64,000 bases of DNA, from positions 62,001 through 126,000 of the forward strand of contig NW_024470385.1 of NCBI RefSeq assembly GCF_900496995.4, given 5' to 3'. Shown here in pieces: positions 31,511 to 44,800 of this stretch. The DNA is from Aquila chrysaetos chrysaetos (lineage: Eukaryota; Chordata; Aves; Accipitriformes; Accipitridae). The position numbers and the translations under genes were made by a program. The notes beneath the pieces are model-generated. The model was given only the letters and a program-made list of their open reading frames with translations. It did not search any database and was not told where the DNA came from. The first letter of the stretch is position 1; the number at the start of each line of letters is the position of its first letter.

Positions 31511-34500
31511 CGGCCGCGCCGTGTCCCCGAGCGAGCCGTGTGCAGGCTTCAGGAGGCTTGTTTGCTGAGCTGTGGTTTAGAAAGGCCGGTGGAGGCTCAG
31601 GATTTCCGTGAAGATGGAATTTGCTGTAGCCCTTGGAAGAGAGGATGGGTGAAGGGATGTGAGGCGTGAGGGCTGGGGGGGGGCTAGGGGAGCATTCTCT
31701 CTTCGCTGCTGGCCCTGCGTCTTCCCAGCTGCTCTCCAGAGGAGCAGGCAGGCAGCTGAGCAGGTCACCTGTCTCCCAGCAGCTCCCGATACTGAAAAGC
31801 CAGTCGATATGCTATCACTCCAAGCAGCCTGCCTCTCTGCTCCGGGGTGCCTGGGCCCCCCAGACCCGCCGCCTGCCCCTCAGCCCATCTGGGCTGTCGA
31901 GACCATGTGGCTGATGGCTGCAGCGTCTGCACATTCCTCCAGGGTCTTTCCTTCCCTCCTGCAGCTGGTTCCTCCCGGGGCTGCCCCTCCAGAGCCCAGG
32001 GGAGCCCAGAGCAGGCAAGCCCTTGGCAGAGCTGAGGGTCCTGCTGTGTGCTGGGAAAACTGGGTGGTGTTCGGAACTGCAAAGAGCTGTACTGTGACCT
32101 GCTGTGGCTCCTTAGAGGCTGACAGGGGGACATCAGGTAGCCCAATGGGGCTGGACCCAGAGACAGCAGGGGAAGGGAAGTGCAGCCCTGGCATGCACTC
32201 AGTGCTCTGCCCCAGCTGACACCCCGCAGAGCCCCGAGAGTTGGGGTGTGCTGTCCACAGCAGTGTCCCTGTCACTGCCCAGAATGGGGCCACGCAGTGG
32301 GACAATGTAGACAGGCACCCTGCCTTCTGGGCAGTCAGCTCCCAGCCAGCGGGAGGTGGGTGGTGTTAGGAGGTGTCACCAAGCCTGCCAGGGTGGCCGG
32401 GCTCCTGTGGTAGCCCTGGACTGCTCCCCAGTGTTTTTGGCACCAGTTCAGCTGCAGAGCCCTGCTGCCCTCCAGACCTTGGCTGGGCTCACCCCAGAGC
32501 TCTGATCCCATGGGGTCCCTGCAGTCAGGGAGCGGCCAGTCCCGGCCCAAGCCGGGTGGGTGTGTTGGGACTCCCCCCAGCTCATGCACACACGCTCCCG
32601 ACACCCCAGGGCTGCCGGGAGCAGGAAGAGCGAAGCATGCCCGTCCAGGCAGCCGGGGTTGCAAAAGGGCCAGGCACTGGGCTGTGCGTGCTGGGGCCCT
32701 GGGGAGAAGGCGGGGGATGGAGCCCAGCACCTGAAGCCATGGGACCCACCAGACCTTCTCCTGCCCCGAGTGCTGGGGACGCGACCCCATGCTCTCAGGG
32801 ATGTCCTGGTGTGGGCCTCGGCAGAGTGTGACTGTGTCACCCCTTAACCTTCCCAAGGAAGGATAAACAGAGGGAGCTTCTTCCTCCTTGTGCTGGCAGG
32901 TTTCCCAGGTCTTCAGTCGCTTGTGCTGCTCTTTTCTGAGTCCTTCCAGTTGTCAGTGCCTGGGTTGCTCCATGTCCCCGTGAGTGTGTCCAAGGCTGCT
33001 GCTGAGAGAGCATGTTCCCGTGGGGCCCACCATGGTCTGGCCCTTCCCTGCTGCTGTGGACTGGGATGTCATCCCCGTGCCACAAGGATGCCCTGCCCTT
33101 GGCTGCCCTAAGCATGCTGATCAAACATCCCAACTTGCCAGGGGCCCTCAGTTCATCAGGAGCTGCCCCTTCCCAAGACCTGTTTTCTGTTCACCGGGGT
33201 GTCACTGGGGCAGACCGATGTCCCTCTGAGTGGCCAGTGAGTGCCGAATGGCACATCAGATTTGAACAGACCTTGGGAGCCAACAGCTCCCCTGGGCTCT
33301 GGGCACCCCTTGTCAGCACCGCTCACCCCCGCCAGCACAGCTGAGCCGCTCCAGGAGGGGTAGCCCCTGTGCAAGACACAGTCGGGGGAGCGGAGAGGTG
33401 GTGGGGGCAGTGCCTGGCACAGGACCCCCCCATCGTCCGCTGGGGCAGGCAGAGCCAGTGAGGCTGGTGTGGGAGCAGGTTGAGCGGTGCCGTGGCTCCT
33501 GCTGCCATGCGGGGCTGCCCTCTGCACCGAAGGGTCTCTGTGTCCTTGCCGGCCTCGGCAGCGCAGGGCTGAGGCTAGAGGGGCGCGGGAAGCCCCAGGG
33601 TTTCAGCCCTGCAGGGCTCTTGGACACCCCACCACCAGCGCCAGCTGCACTGCGGGCCCGGAGATGGCTCGGGGCCTGTGCACGCCCAGCCGGGACATTC
33701 CTGAGGTTTCCTGGGCAGCGGCGAGGACCTGGGCTGCTCTCCGGCTCCCACACCCAGCATTCGCTTAGGGCCAGCCCGTCCTCCAGAGCCCTTTCTGCTT
33801 GCAGCGTGAGTGCTGCTGTGTGTCTTAGCCCACTCGCACGCCGGGGCAGGCACGTTCGATGCGGCACGGCACAGCGCAGGCTGGCCGGTGGCTCTGGCAG
33901 GAGCCCCAGTCCAAGACTGTCCCTGGCCAGAGCAGGCAGCTGGCAGCAGGACGGCTGGGGCACTGGGGCAGGTGAGGCTGGGCAGGACTGTGCCCGGCTC
34001 CTGTTGAAGATGTGCAGCGGCAGCGGCCAGGGGACATGCCTGGACACCCCATCCCTGTCCCAGGCGATTCCCGGCCCGCTGCCCCTCCCATGTGTGCTGG
34101 CTGGCAATGCCCAGGCTGTCTGCACCTCTGCCTTTTGCCCTCCCCACGGGATGCATGTGGTTCCTGCAGATTCCTGGTCCCCTGAAAGCACCAGCTCTCA
34201 CATCCTCCCGTTATCTGCCGGTGGCACCAGCTGTCCCGTGTGCCGATAGGGTGGGAGCCGTCGCCCTTGTGGGACCCTTGCTCTCAGCAGGAATAGCCTG
34301 TGGAGGGTGGGCTAAGGGGTGCACCTTCCCCTGGCCAGAGGTGGGAAGGAGATGGGAAGTCCCCCTTGGGTCTCTTGTGCTGGGTGATCAGCCCCTCCAG
34401 GGTGGAGAGACACCCACCCCCCCCCCCGGCCTGTCTGTCCCAGCCAAAGAGCCCCAGCCCTGGCACAGACCTTGTACCCTCCTGCCGTGCCAGCCAGCAG

Positions 34501-37500
34501 GACTGCAGTCCCTTAAGGCTGCATCAGGGCTGGCCCTCCAGCTGGAGGGAAGGGGGCCCAGGCTGAAACTGGGAGATGCTGCGCACGGAGCAGCCCCATC
34601 CGCCGACCTGCAAAGCTGTGCCGCAGCTCCCCAGGGCAGCCTCGCCGGGGCTGGGGGTGGGCTCCCTGTCCAGGAGCAGCAGGCAGGACGGGGAGCAAAG
34701 CCTGCCAGCAGAGCGGGGAAGTCGGGCAGCGTCACATGGCTGGAGAAGAGCAAACGCACTGCTTGCATTTCAGAAAATGGAAAAAGTGATCTGGACAATG
34801 AGAGCCCTGTTAGCCTGACCTCCCTGGCACATGGACTCAGAGCACGTTCAGAGAGGGAGATAGTACAGAAACGGGGAAACGGCTTGTGCCGAGCCCCAGA
34901 GAGTTCACGCTGCCAGCCCGACAGCTATCCTAGGTTGGGTGCAGGAAGTGCTGTCGGCCTCTGCAGACCTCGGCAGGGCATTTCACTGGGAAATTCCAAG
35001 ATGAGTGGCGGGAGCTGAGGACAGGCTGAGCTGCGAGGGCAGAGGAAGCGCAGTGGGGATGAGGGACGCTGGAGCCTGAGCAGAGGAAAGCCATGACCCA
35101 GGAGAAGAGTGCCGAGGGTGGCGGCAAGCTGGGGTTAATGCAAAAGTGGGTGGCAGAAGTTTGAGCAGGTTCAGGAGCAACTGAAGGACTGTGAGGAAGA
35201 GAAATCCACAGTGGGGTTTTAAAGACAGAGGCTGAGGTAACGGAGCTGGGGGTGCCAGAGTAGGGCTGCAGCAGGATGTCCCTGCCCTGTCCCAGGGCAC
35301 CTCCTGCCACTGCTGTAGGGGTTGGGGTTTTGGACTGGGGTACGTTCGTCCTTGCCTCACACAGCCGTACGGCTCTCGCCCCGACCACCGTGGCGTCAGG
35401 ATGTGGAGGCCCTCCCAGCATCAGCTCTTCTGGCCGTGCCCTGTGCCCAGCCGGACACAGGGCCAGGTGCTCGTCTGGCAGGGCTGTGAGACCGCAGGCA
35501 CATCTGGGGCTGCCCCATGCCACTGCAGGGCTGGGGCTGAGACCTGTCATCAAGCCAAGCGGTCTCACTGACACTGCTGATTTTGGTGATCCTGTTCAGG
35601 CTGAGCGTACCAGATCCTGGAGGTCACACTGCTGGGGCTCAGCAGGGACTTGGTGCTTTGCCACACAAAGCCCAAGCACTTTCTCAAGTGCTGTGTTCTG
35701 GTCTCGGGTCCTACATGCTTTGTTCCTAAATGCACGGGCTTAAATTTTCCTTGTAGTCAAGGATACAGGCTACACGATGCCATTTTACCAGGCTGTCCAG
35801 GTCTGTTCCCATCACAGTTCTGCACACATTTCTGTGTTTGCAGACTGTACCAGGAGAGGACTTTTTTCCTCCTCCAGACACGGTTTTGCTTTGAAAAGCA
35901 TGTGATCCTCACCAGAAAGCCCACTGAATGGTGACTTCCCCATTGTAACCACATTTTAGTTCCAGCAGGTGACCAGCTTTAATCCACTTAGTAGAAGGTG
36001 CACTGATTTTGTTGAATGCTAATTATTCATTAAAAGGTGGTGCAAGATGAATTGAATGCCTTCCAGTCTCAGCCTGTTATATCAACACACTTACTCCAAT
36101 TAACCAAACCTGTGATCTCATAAAAGGTCATACCAGCTTTCTGACATGGACTATTTCTGCAGAATGGTGGAGATTGGCATTAATTGTGCTGCTGTCCTTT
36201 AGCATTGTATTGACCCATTGCAAAACAGCCTGGAGCCTGCCTGCAGCCCACATCAGCAGAGATCATCTTGCTCATTCAGTGCAAGCGCTGGTGAAGCTTT
36301 AGTCCTACTGCGCTTGCAGCTTTCCTACTCTCCTAAGGTGCGTTACAATTAGCACTGAGAGGGCCCAAATCTGTGTGTCTTGTGCAAAGTGGCATAGCTC
36401 TGAGGGTTTATAATGCTTCATTTGGGCAGGGGGGATGTGACTGATGGGCGGAATAAGAAGTGTTTTATTAACCGCTGTGAGATGGTAAGCTCACCCCTTC
36501 GCTGCTTTCCAGACAGAGCAGAGATGTGGATGGAGCATTCCTGCCCTGCCTGCCCCTGGCAAGCCCAGACACCCCCTTCCCCGAGCCGCTGGCAGGGCTG
36601 GGGTGGCCCTTTGCGCCTGCCCTCCTCTTTTTCCTGCCGTAACAGGCTGATTAAAAGGTTCAGCAAAGCGTTTCCCTGCTGCCTGCCCACAAATACGCTT
36701 CCTGCTGGGCTTTGTTTTGTTCTCGCAGTGCCAAAGCAGGCAGCTGAGGTGTGGGGAGCCCAGAGCCAGCTCCCACCAACCCCGGGGCTTGCCGGCTGCC
36801 CTGAGCCAGGGCGCGTTCCTGCTTGCTGCTGTGTCTCCATCAGCACTGTAGTGTCCCCCATGCCCCAGGCTGTGACAGAGGACAGAGCCGGATCCAGCAC
36901 TGATGTGATTGCCCCAAGGGGGTTGGTGTGCTTCCCACCGCGATGTCTCGCATTGGACTGGTGGTGTTGGTCCTTGTTACCCCTCACCCTCTCTTCCTGA
37001 CCATCTCTGCAGGCACTAGGGAGTGCCCATCCCAAGGGACTCGCTGCTCTTGGTGGCACCTCCAATGTGGCATGTGCCTGAAGGGGCAGGCAGGCAGCAG
37101 GGATGGGCCCCTTCAGGGAGTTTTGTTGGTGCGATGGGCGTGGAAAAGGGGCCGCCTCTGGACACTGTCTTGGTTCATCCTTGCACTGGGTCCAGGAAGC
37201 ATTCCCAGAGGCTGGAAGGGTGACCTGGCCTCTGTCATCTGGAAGAGTGAACAGAGCAGGAACGGGGCCGATTCCTGCTAGTAGACCCTCTGTGGCAACC
37301 CTGGCCCAGATGCTGGCGGGGCGGTGGGTCAACCGCATCAGCCCCCAGCCCTGTGCTGGTGGCCAGGCTGACGGCAAGGCTCTGGAGAGGCTGTGCTATC
37401 CAAGGGGGGACTCCTGAGCCCCTTCGCTCTGTGGGGTCCCCATTCCAAAGCTGGTGCAGGGACCTTGCTGTTGCCCTGCAGGTGCTGAGGGGCCAGGAGC

Positions 37501-38866
37501 AAAGGGGCAACGTGAGGACAGGCCTTAGTCCAGGGAAAGGGGCTCCTACAGCACAGCACCTGAAGAGCAGCCGTGGTCCCTGAGGATGCCCCAATACACC
37601 CCTGCAGTCCCACTGAACTGGCACGTAGGCAGCGAGCCGTGAGAGAGCAGGGATGAAGGCTCTCAGGAAAGCGTGCTGGCTAAGGAAGCACACCGGCACC
37701 ATGGGGAGGACCTGCGAGAAGGGTCCCTGCAGCACAGCCCCACGCTGGGAGCATGTGCGGGGTTTGCATTTGTTTTCCTTCCTCTGTAACCCTGTAGCTA
37801 AACATTGGAGTCAAATCACCCCTACCTGTGGGTAAGCCACACCTTATTCCTTTTAATGTTGCCTAATGACAAGCACAATCTGTGTGAGTGCAGCATGCAG
37901 GATCTGCTCTCAGGGTGGGGGATGTAGGGTGCAGAGACATATTTCTGGTGGGCCTGTCGCAGGGATCTCCCAGGTTTGGGGGTGTGCTTTCCCACCTGTG
38001 GAAGGGACTGGCTGCACGGGTGACGTGAAGCTGCGGTGGCGGGAGGCAGGCAGGTCACCGTGCCGGCGGTGCTGGGTGAGCATCGGAGCTTGGCTGTCAA
38101 AAGCATGGCGAGCCCAGCCTGGAGCGGGGCTGACACCGCCGGTGCAGAAATGCTGTTCCTGGGCTGCCACGGCACCCGCGGGGTTAAAGTGGTCCGTGAC
38201 AGGGTAAATGGGAATAGCGCACTGGGAAGGGAAGGTGGTTCACAGAGAAGTGTTTTCACCATTGTTTGCCGATCGGACTGGTGCAGGAATACCACATCTC
38301 CCTCAGGTATTCAGGGAGCCACAGATGTTATTGGAGGGCTGGAGAAATGCTGCACAGAGAGCAATGTGAAAGGCTCCGGCTGCCTTGCTCCTCGCAGTGG
38401 GCAGGAGCATGGGCTGGCAGCCCCTCACCACCAGCAGCCGTTGCACTGCTCGTGGTGGATCAAGTTCCTGGCCGGTCCAGCTGGGCTTTCCCCGAGCCCT
38501 GGTCCTGCTCCAGCTCCCTCTGCTCTGGCGGCCGATCCCCGTCCTTTCCAGCTGACTCTCCTGGGGCTGACGCACACCCCTTTGCCTGTCTGCCATCACT
38601 GCCCTTTGGCGCAGAAGATGGAACCCAGCGGCACAGTGGGATTTCAGCAGCGGCCGTTCGCGGAGGGGTGCGACGTGCCGGGGAGGCACTGGGTGGGCAG
38701 CGAGAGTGGGCTGGCTCTGGCCAGGGACAAGATGCGTGGGCGTGCTGGTACTACACAGAGCTGTGTGTGAGCAGGGGGTTCAACCAGCACAGGGCTGGAT
38801 CGGGGGAGCTGGTGTGTCAGCACAGCTTGTGCATCCCCCATACCCTGACCCTTTCTGCCCTTGCAG
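31511..38866 (+). other. LOXL3 5' intron
   Basis: About 7.4 kb (8 kb from the candidate donor) without a supportable coding exon. Mostly GC-rich, with an AT-rich block at 35930-36410. No clear CR1 copy. Open frames here show no family resemblance. Confidence 0.55.
35930..36410. promoter_or_regulatory. AT-rich candidate conserved element in LOXL3 intron 1
   Basis: Sharp composition change against GC-rich flanks, no repeat identity and no long open frame. Contains homeodomain-type cores (GCTAATTATTCATTAAAAGG at 36019-36038; CCAATTAACC; GGCATTAATTG). Looks like an intronic enhancer, but this is inference from composition only. Confidence 0.35.
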
Positions 38867-38878
38867 AGCCAAGCTGCC

Positions 38879-41800
38879 ATGGGAAGCTGTGGCACGTGGG
38901 CATGGCAGGAGCTGCTGGTGCTGCTGAGCAGCGTGTGGCTGTGGGTGGGCAGCAGCCAGCCCACCCCCCCAGGCTCCACACACCCCCCCGGATCCCAGCT
39001 GAAGTTTCGCCTGGCTGGCTACCCGCGCAAGCACAACGAGGGACGCGTTGAGGTCTTCTACAACGATGAGTGGGGCACCATCTGCGACGACGACTTCACG
39101 CTGGCCAACGCGCATGTGCTGTGCCGGCACCTCGGCTTTGTGGCTGCCACTGGCTGGGCCCACAGCGCCAAGTATGGCAAAGGCATCGGTAAGAGAGGGG
39201 TGGTGGGCACAGCCCCCCATACTGCATGGGCTGGGGCCAGCCTGGCTGTGGCTGCACAGCAGCCTGTTGCCGTGCGTGCACTGTTGGCGAGGTGGTGGGT
39301 CTGGGGCAGGCAGGTCTTGTGTTTGCTGAGTGCCCGGCAGTGTGCGCCTATGTGCGCACACGTGCATGTATGCACATGCAAAGCGGGCTGGGAAACTCTG
39401 CATGTTTGTGTGTGAGCTGCTGTGCATGTATCCAGGGCATAGGGCGGTTGCAGGCATGCGCTACAGCTGCTGGGCTGTGCTTGCCCCTGGGTGGTGTAGG
39501 GGGGCTGCAGGTCTGGGCTGGTATGGGCATATGGTGCAGAGATGTAGCAGGCCATGCTGCAGGTGAGCTGCTGTACAGACCCCAGGGTGCACATTACATG
39601 GGAGCTTTACGTTTGGCAGAGCAGCCCCTTGGGGAGGTGGAAACTCCCCATCTGCAGATCCCCCACTCGGGTCTTTACTCTTGGCATTTCGGTGGCCTTA
39701 GCTTTGTGCCGAGGGAGGGCTGCCCCCAGCCCAACATCCACACTCCTGCTGTACACCTGCATCATCCCTGGCCATGCTCTATGGGCACCTTTCCTGCTCC
39801 TGGGGGGATGCTGCATGGGCTTGGCCCCTCCTCACCCCTGGCCCTGGTGTCTGGCAGGGCGGATCTGGCTGGACAACGTGAATTGTGCCGGAGGCGAGAA
39901 GAACATTGGGGACTGCAAACACCGGGGCTGGGGGAACAGCGACTGCAGCCATGAGGAAGATGCAGGTGTCATCTGCAAGGATGAGCGCATCCCAGGCTTC
40001 AAGGACTCCAACGTCATCGAGGTGAGGAAGCTGCTGGCCAGGGTGGACAGCCGGTGCTGCCCCTGCTCGGGAACCCGCAGAGCTAGCTGCCGGGAGCCCT
40101 GCTGTGGGTCAGCCCTGCCATGGGGCAGCCCAGCCTGGCCTCAGTCCTCCCTGAGTAGTCGGGAAGCAGCTCCCCCACCACACACTGGCATGCTTCCACG
40201 TGCAGGACCAGGGGACCCTTTCGGTGCCTTCCCTCAGCCCTAGCACAGGAGCTGTCCCCATCTCCCCACGGAGAGGGGAGCATGCTACCCCACTGCCCCG
40301 GCACCCTGGACCCGCAGTGCCCCTGAGTCGCATGAGCACCTATTTCCCTGGGGTGCCCCAGCCCAACCCCGCTCTGGGGCCATAGGGAGCAGTTGGCACT
40401 ACGGCGGGCAACCCTGCAGCAGGCACATCCCTCCCCTGCCCTGCCCTGCATGGGAGCGCGGTGCTGCCGCAGCCTCCCCCGAGCATCCCGAGCTGCTGCT
40501 TCCCCCAGCAGCTTCTCTGCGCCAGGGGGTCTCTCTCACACCTCTGCAGCCTGTTTTCTTCTTTCTCCTGCCTGCCGGGGACCCTCAGTCCCAGACCTGC
40601 TTCTCTACGCTGCATTCCTCCAGCACGCTTGGCCTCTCCCTCTCTCTCCTTCTCTCTTCCAGGCTCTCTGTTTCTCAGACCAGCTCTCGTGGCTGCTCTT
40701 GCCTTCTCAGCTGGGGCTCCTGTCCCCCCCAGCCACAGTGCCTGTGGAGGACGAGGCTCTGCTCAGGATGTGGCTTGGGTGTGGGGACATGGCACAGCTC
40801 TGGGCACAGGGCAGCAGGTCTCCTGCGAGGCGAGGGGGGCTGGGGCCATGTCCTGCAGGCTGTGCCCGGTGTCCCAGCACCCCCTGCTGCTATCCTGCTC
40901 TGGGTGGGTGCCTGCGCTTGGGGCGGTCTGGGCACCCTCCCTCCGGGTGCAGGATCCTGAGGTGACGGGATGGCAGCGGTGGCTCTCCTGGCTGCGCTCC
41001 CAGGAGGTGCACCTGGGGGTCCGGGGGGTGGGGGCACTGGCTGCACAGGATGGGATTAGGTCCTTGGCCGCCCAGGGCCATCGGATGTGGCCTGCAGGGA
41101 TGCAGGACCTGGCCGTCCCTGTTCCCCACCTGGGACTGGGGACCCCATCTCCTGCAGGTGTCTGCATCCTTGGGGCATCCCTGGCAAAGGGCTGGCAGGG
41201 AGCCAGGGCGGCGGGGTGCAGCGCAAGCCTGGGCTGACCTGCGCCCTGCAGACCGAGCAGAGCCATGTGGAGGAGGTCCGCCTGCGGCCGGTGGTGGCCG
41301 GGGCCCGGAGGCAGCTGCCGGTGACGGAGGGCATTGTGGAGGTGCGCTACAAGGATGGCTGGGCACAGATCTGCGACGAGGGCTGGGACAGCCAGAACAG
41401 CCGTGTCGTCTGCGGCATGATGGGCTTCCCTGCTGAGAAGAAGGTCAACAGGAACTTCTACAAGTGAGTGAGGCCAGCAGGGAGCCCGCGGGACTGGGGT
41501 GTCAGAGCAGAGCTGGGGGCACGGGGCTGGGGCAGAGCCGGGGACAGTGCCAGGGACACAGGGCAGTGCTGGGGGGACAGCATGGGGGGCCATGCTGTTG
41601 GGCGTTGTGGCTTCCCAGCGTCCCTCCCATCCCTGCTGCTCACCAGTCCTAGCCCCAGCTGGCTGTATGGGCACTCGCTAACCAAGCTGGGGGGCCATGG
41701 CGTGGCTGGGGGGCCGTGGCTGCCCACTTGCCCCATGCAGTACTGCAGAGGATGCTCCAAGATGGCAGCTTTTGCTCCCTGTCAGTGGTACACCTCCGCA

Positions 41801-44800
41801 TTTCCCTCCGGTGTGGAGTGCGGAGGTCCCTGTCCTGAGGGAAGGTTTGCAGATGAGCCAGGCAGGGGTGCCCCAGCAGCACCATGGCCCGAGCGAGGGG
41901 GGTGGGCATGGACATGCTGTCCACGGCGTGGTGCCCGGTGCTCCACACACCCGTGACCGGGCAGCTGCGGTGTTGCTCCCGCAGGCGGTTGAAGCGCACA
42001 GCCAGGATGAAGGGCCAGACCCTGAGGCCAGGCCGCAGGTAAGGGGCCGGGTCGCCCCATCTGCTGAGCCCTTGGCAGAGCTGGGCTGTCCGGCCTCGCC
42101 GGTCTCTGCCGTCGGAACGGATGCTGGCGCAAATGGATCCGGACGGAGCAGACCGAGGGCCCGGGCTGTGCTGGGCAGGCAGGACAAACCCCACCCCGGG
42201 GGGTCTTGCCTGTGCACACCGGGGTCCCCCATCCCCCATGAGAGACAATCTTTCTCCCCGGCCGGCCGTGCCCCAGGCAGAGCAGCCCCCATCCCATGCA
42301 CCAGGTCAGAGTCCTGGCACGGGGGTTAGGGTCTGCAGCGCAGACCCACTGTGGGCAGGATCCCCTGGGAGGCACGGAGAGAGCTGCGGCGTCCTGTGCT
42401 GCAGCCCCACAGGGACCAGGAGGCCTCAGAGCGGAGCCGTCTCTCCTGGTGGATGGGGAAGGAGGGCTGTGGAAATGGGCTGCTTTCTTGCAGAAAGCAG
42501 CAGTGGGGAAGCTGGAAAGGCTGTGCACCCCTCCATTCCCCGCAGGGTGGGTTGGCAGTGTGGGCTGGCGCGGGCATGAGAGCACTTGCTCAGCAGTGCT
42601 AGCAGTGCTGGTCACCAGGGTGATGGGCACGGCAGTGCTAGCAATACTGGGCACTGGTGTGATGGGCACGGTGTGGCAGGTCTTGTCCCGAGTGCTGCAT
42701 CTGCTCAGGATCTCTTGTACCCTCTGCCCACTTGCTCTTGCTGCCTTTCTGCCAGTCCCACGGGATAGTCTGGCCGCGCTTTCCTTCCATCCCTGAACCC
42801 TGCTGCCAGATTTGGTGGTGGGTGCAGCGAGCCAGAGCCCATCCTCTCTGGTTTATGGCATGGCACCTCTCGCCTGAGCCTACTGCCGCATGGGGACACT
42901 GCTCTGCCCCCAGCACATCACCTTGCCCTGGTCCCACCACCTTCCCGATGCCAAAGGTGCCCTACACTCTGGACCCATCACGAGCTCTTCTTTGTGACAC
43001 TTCCCAGCTTTGTGTCCACAACAGGCGTCCTTGCCAGCTTCTGCAGCCGTGCCTGCGCTGGTGATGGAAATCCAGATGGGGTCAGCCCGTGGGGTCTCCT
43101 CAAACCCCCACCACAGGTCCCGCTTACTTCAAAGTGCTGTTATTTGTCTGGTTTGGTGCTGATTGCCCCTTTTCCAATGAGCAGGTATTTCCCCTGCAGA
43201 GCAGGGTGAAATGCTTTGCGAAGTCCATGAAGCTGTGGTCTGTTGCCTTCTCTCTGCCCGGAGCAGGAGCTGTCTCCTGAAAGCCATGTGCTGGTTTGAC
43301 AGGGCTGATCAATTTGGGGCTGCATGGCTGCAGTCATACGTGGGGTCACAGGCTAATACAGGCTGGAAGGGACCTCAGGGAGTCCTGGTCCAACCCCCCG
43401 CATGGAGCAGGGCCAGCTGTGGGTCAGCCCAGGACTTCATCCAGTTGGCTTTTGAAAAGCTCCAGGAATAGAGATCCCACAGCCTCATGGCCTCTGCTCC
43501 AATGGTGAACAGCCCTCATGGGGAAAAAGTTTCCCTTACACTGAGTCTGAACCTCGCGTTGCCAATCACGCCTATTTTCTCTCATGCTCTTCCCTCCTGC
43601 GGCTGGAAGAGCTGGGCTCTGGCTCCCTGACAGCCCCTTGCAGGTGCAGGTCAGCTGCTGTCAGAGCCCCCTGAAGCCAGCTCAGCCCCAGGTGGGAGCA
43701 GCCCCGTGCCCCCGTCTCTCCTCCAGCCCCAACTGTCTTGGTGGCTCTCCTCAGGGCTCACACTGCTTAGCTGATGTTTCTGGTACTGGGGACTGAAAAC
43801 CGGGTGCAGGATCAAGATGTGGTTTCATGAGTGTGAACGGGCGCTGATGTCCTCCGGCCAGCCGCTTGAATCCCGGCTCCTGGTAGCCCCATGCTGTGTC
43901 CTGGGGCTTGCTGGGCTGTGCAGGCTGACCTGAATCTGCTACTGGCCAGCGGGATCAGTTCCCAGGCTTGGTTTTGTCTTGTCCCTGGGTGGGTGTCAGT
44001 CACCTGCCCTGTTTTAGGGTACCTCGCTCTTCACTCCTTGTGGTCCCTGGGGTTTTGGCCCTGCTCGGCATCTTCTCCCTGAATGAAGCAAAGCATTTGA
44101 GCGTGTTGGGACTGTACATGTGTGCCAGGGCCCAGGCAGCCTCTTCTCCACGCCGCTCAGCGTGCGCCCGGGGAGCTCCCCTCGCTGGCAGTGGGTCCTT
44201 GCAAGCCTGCAGCGAGTCTCACCATGCCCCATGGCACCGGGGAGAGCACCCGCCACCTTCCCCGCTTGCTTGGTGCTGTGCTTCCTCGGCGCCCTGCTCC
44301 CCTTGGAGCACAGCACAGTGACGTTGTCTGGTGTCTGGACAAGGACATGGGCGCACCTCGCTTGTACCCAACAGATCAAATCGTTGCTGGTGGTGTTTGA
44401 TCTTCTGCTGTGTGACAAGGCAGCGCGGGATGTTGCTGCATCCGGCACAGTTTCCTGGTGGGACGTGGGCAGGAAACTGCATCATTGCTGTAGAGGGCAG
44501 TTGTGTCACATTGCTGGCAGCAGATGATGCCATTGCACCCATGCGCGACACAAAGGGGACGTGCATGAGTCTCCCTGGGGGGCCAACGTGTCCAATTCAG
44601 TCTTCAGTGAAAGTCGGGGCAGGCTGTGCTCCCTGTGTCACTGCAGCCAGCAGAGGTGACAGCCTGAGGCCCCGGGCTCCTTGATGGTTGTTTTCTGTTT
44701 TCCAGGCTGGCCTCCAAATCTCAGCCTAAACAAAAGCGCAGGGAGGACGTAGGGTCCAAGAAGAGGTAAATGGCTCCAGCGGAGAGCCTGAGTGCCAGGA

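Noticed and set aside
30062-31669. 535-codon plus-strand and 410-codon plus-strand frames in the LOXL3 CpG island
   Set aside because: Arg/Gly/Pro low-complexity translations that overlap each other in different frames; no homology recognised.
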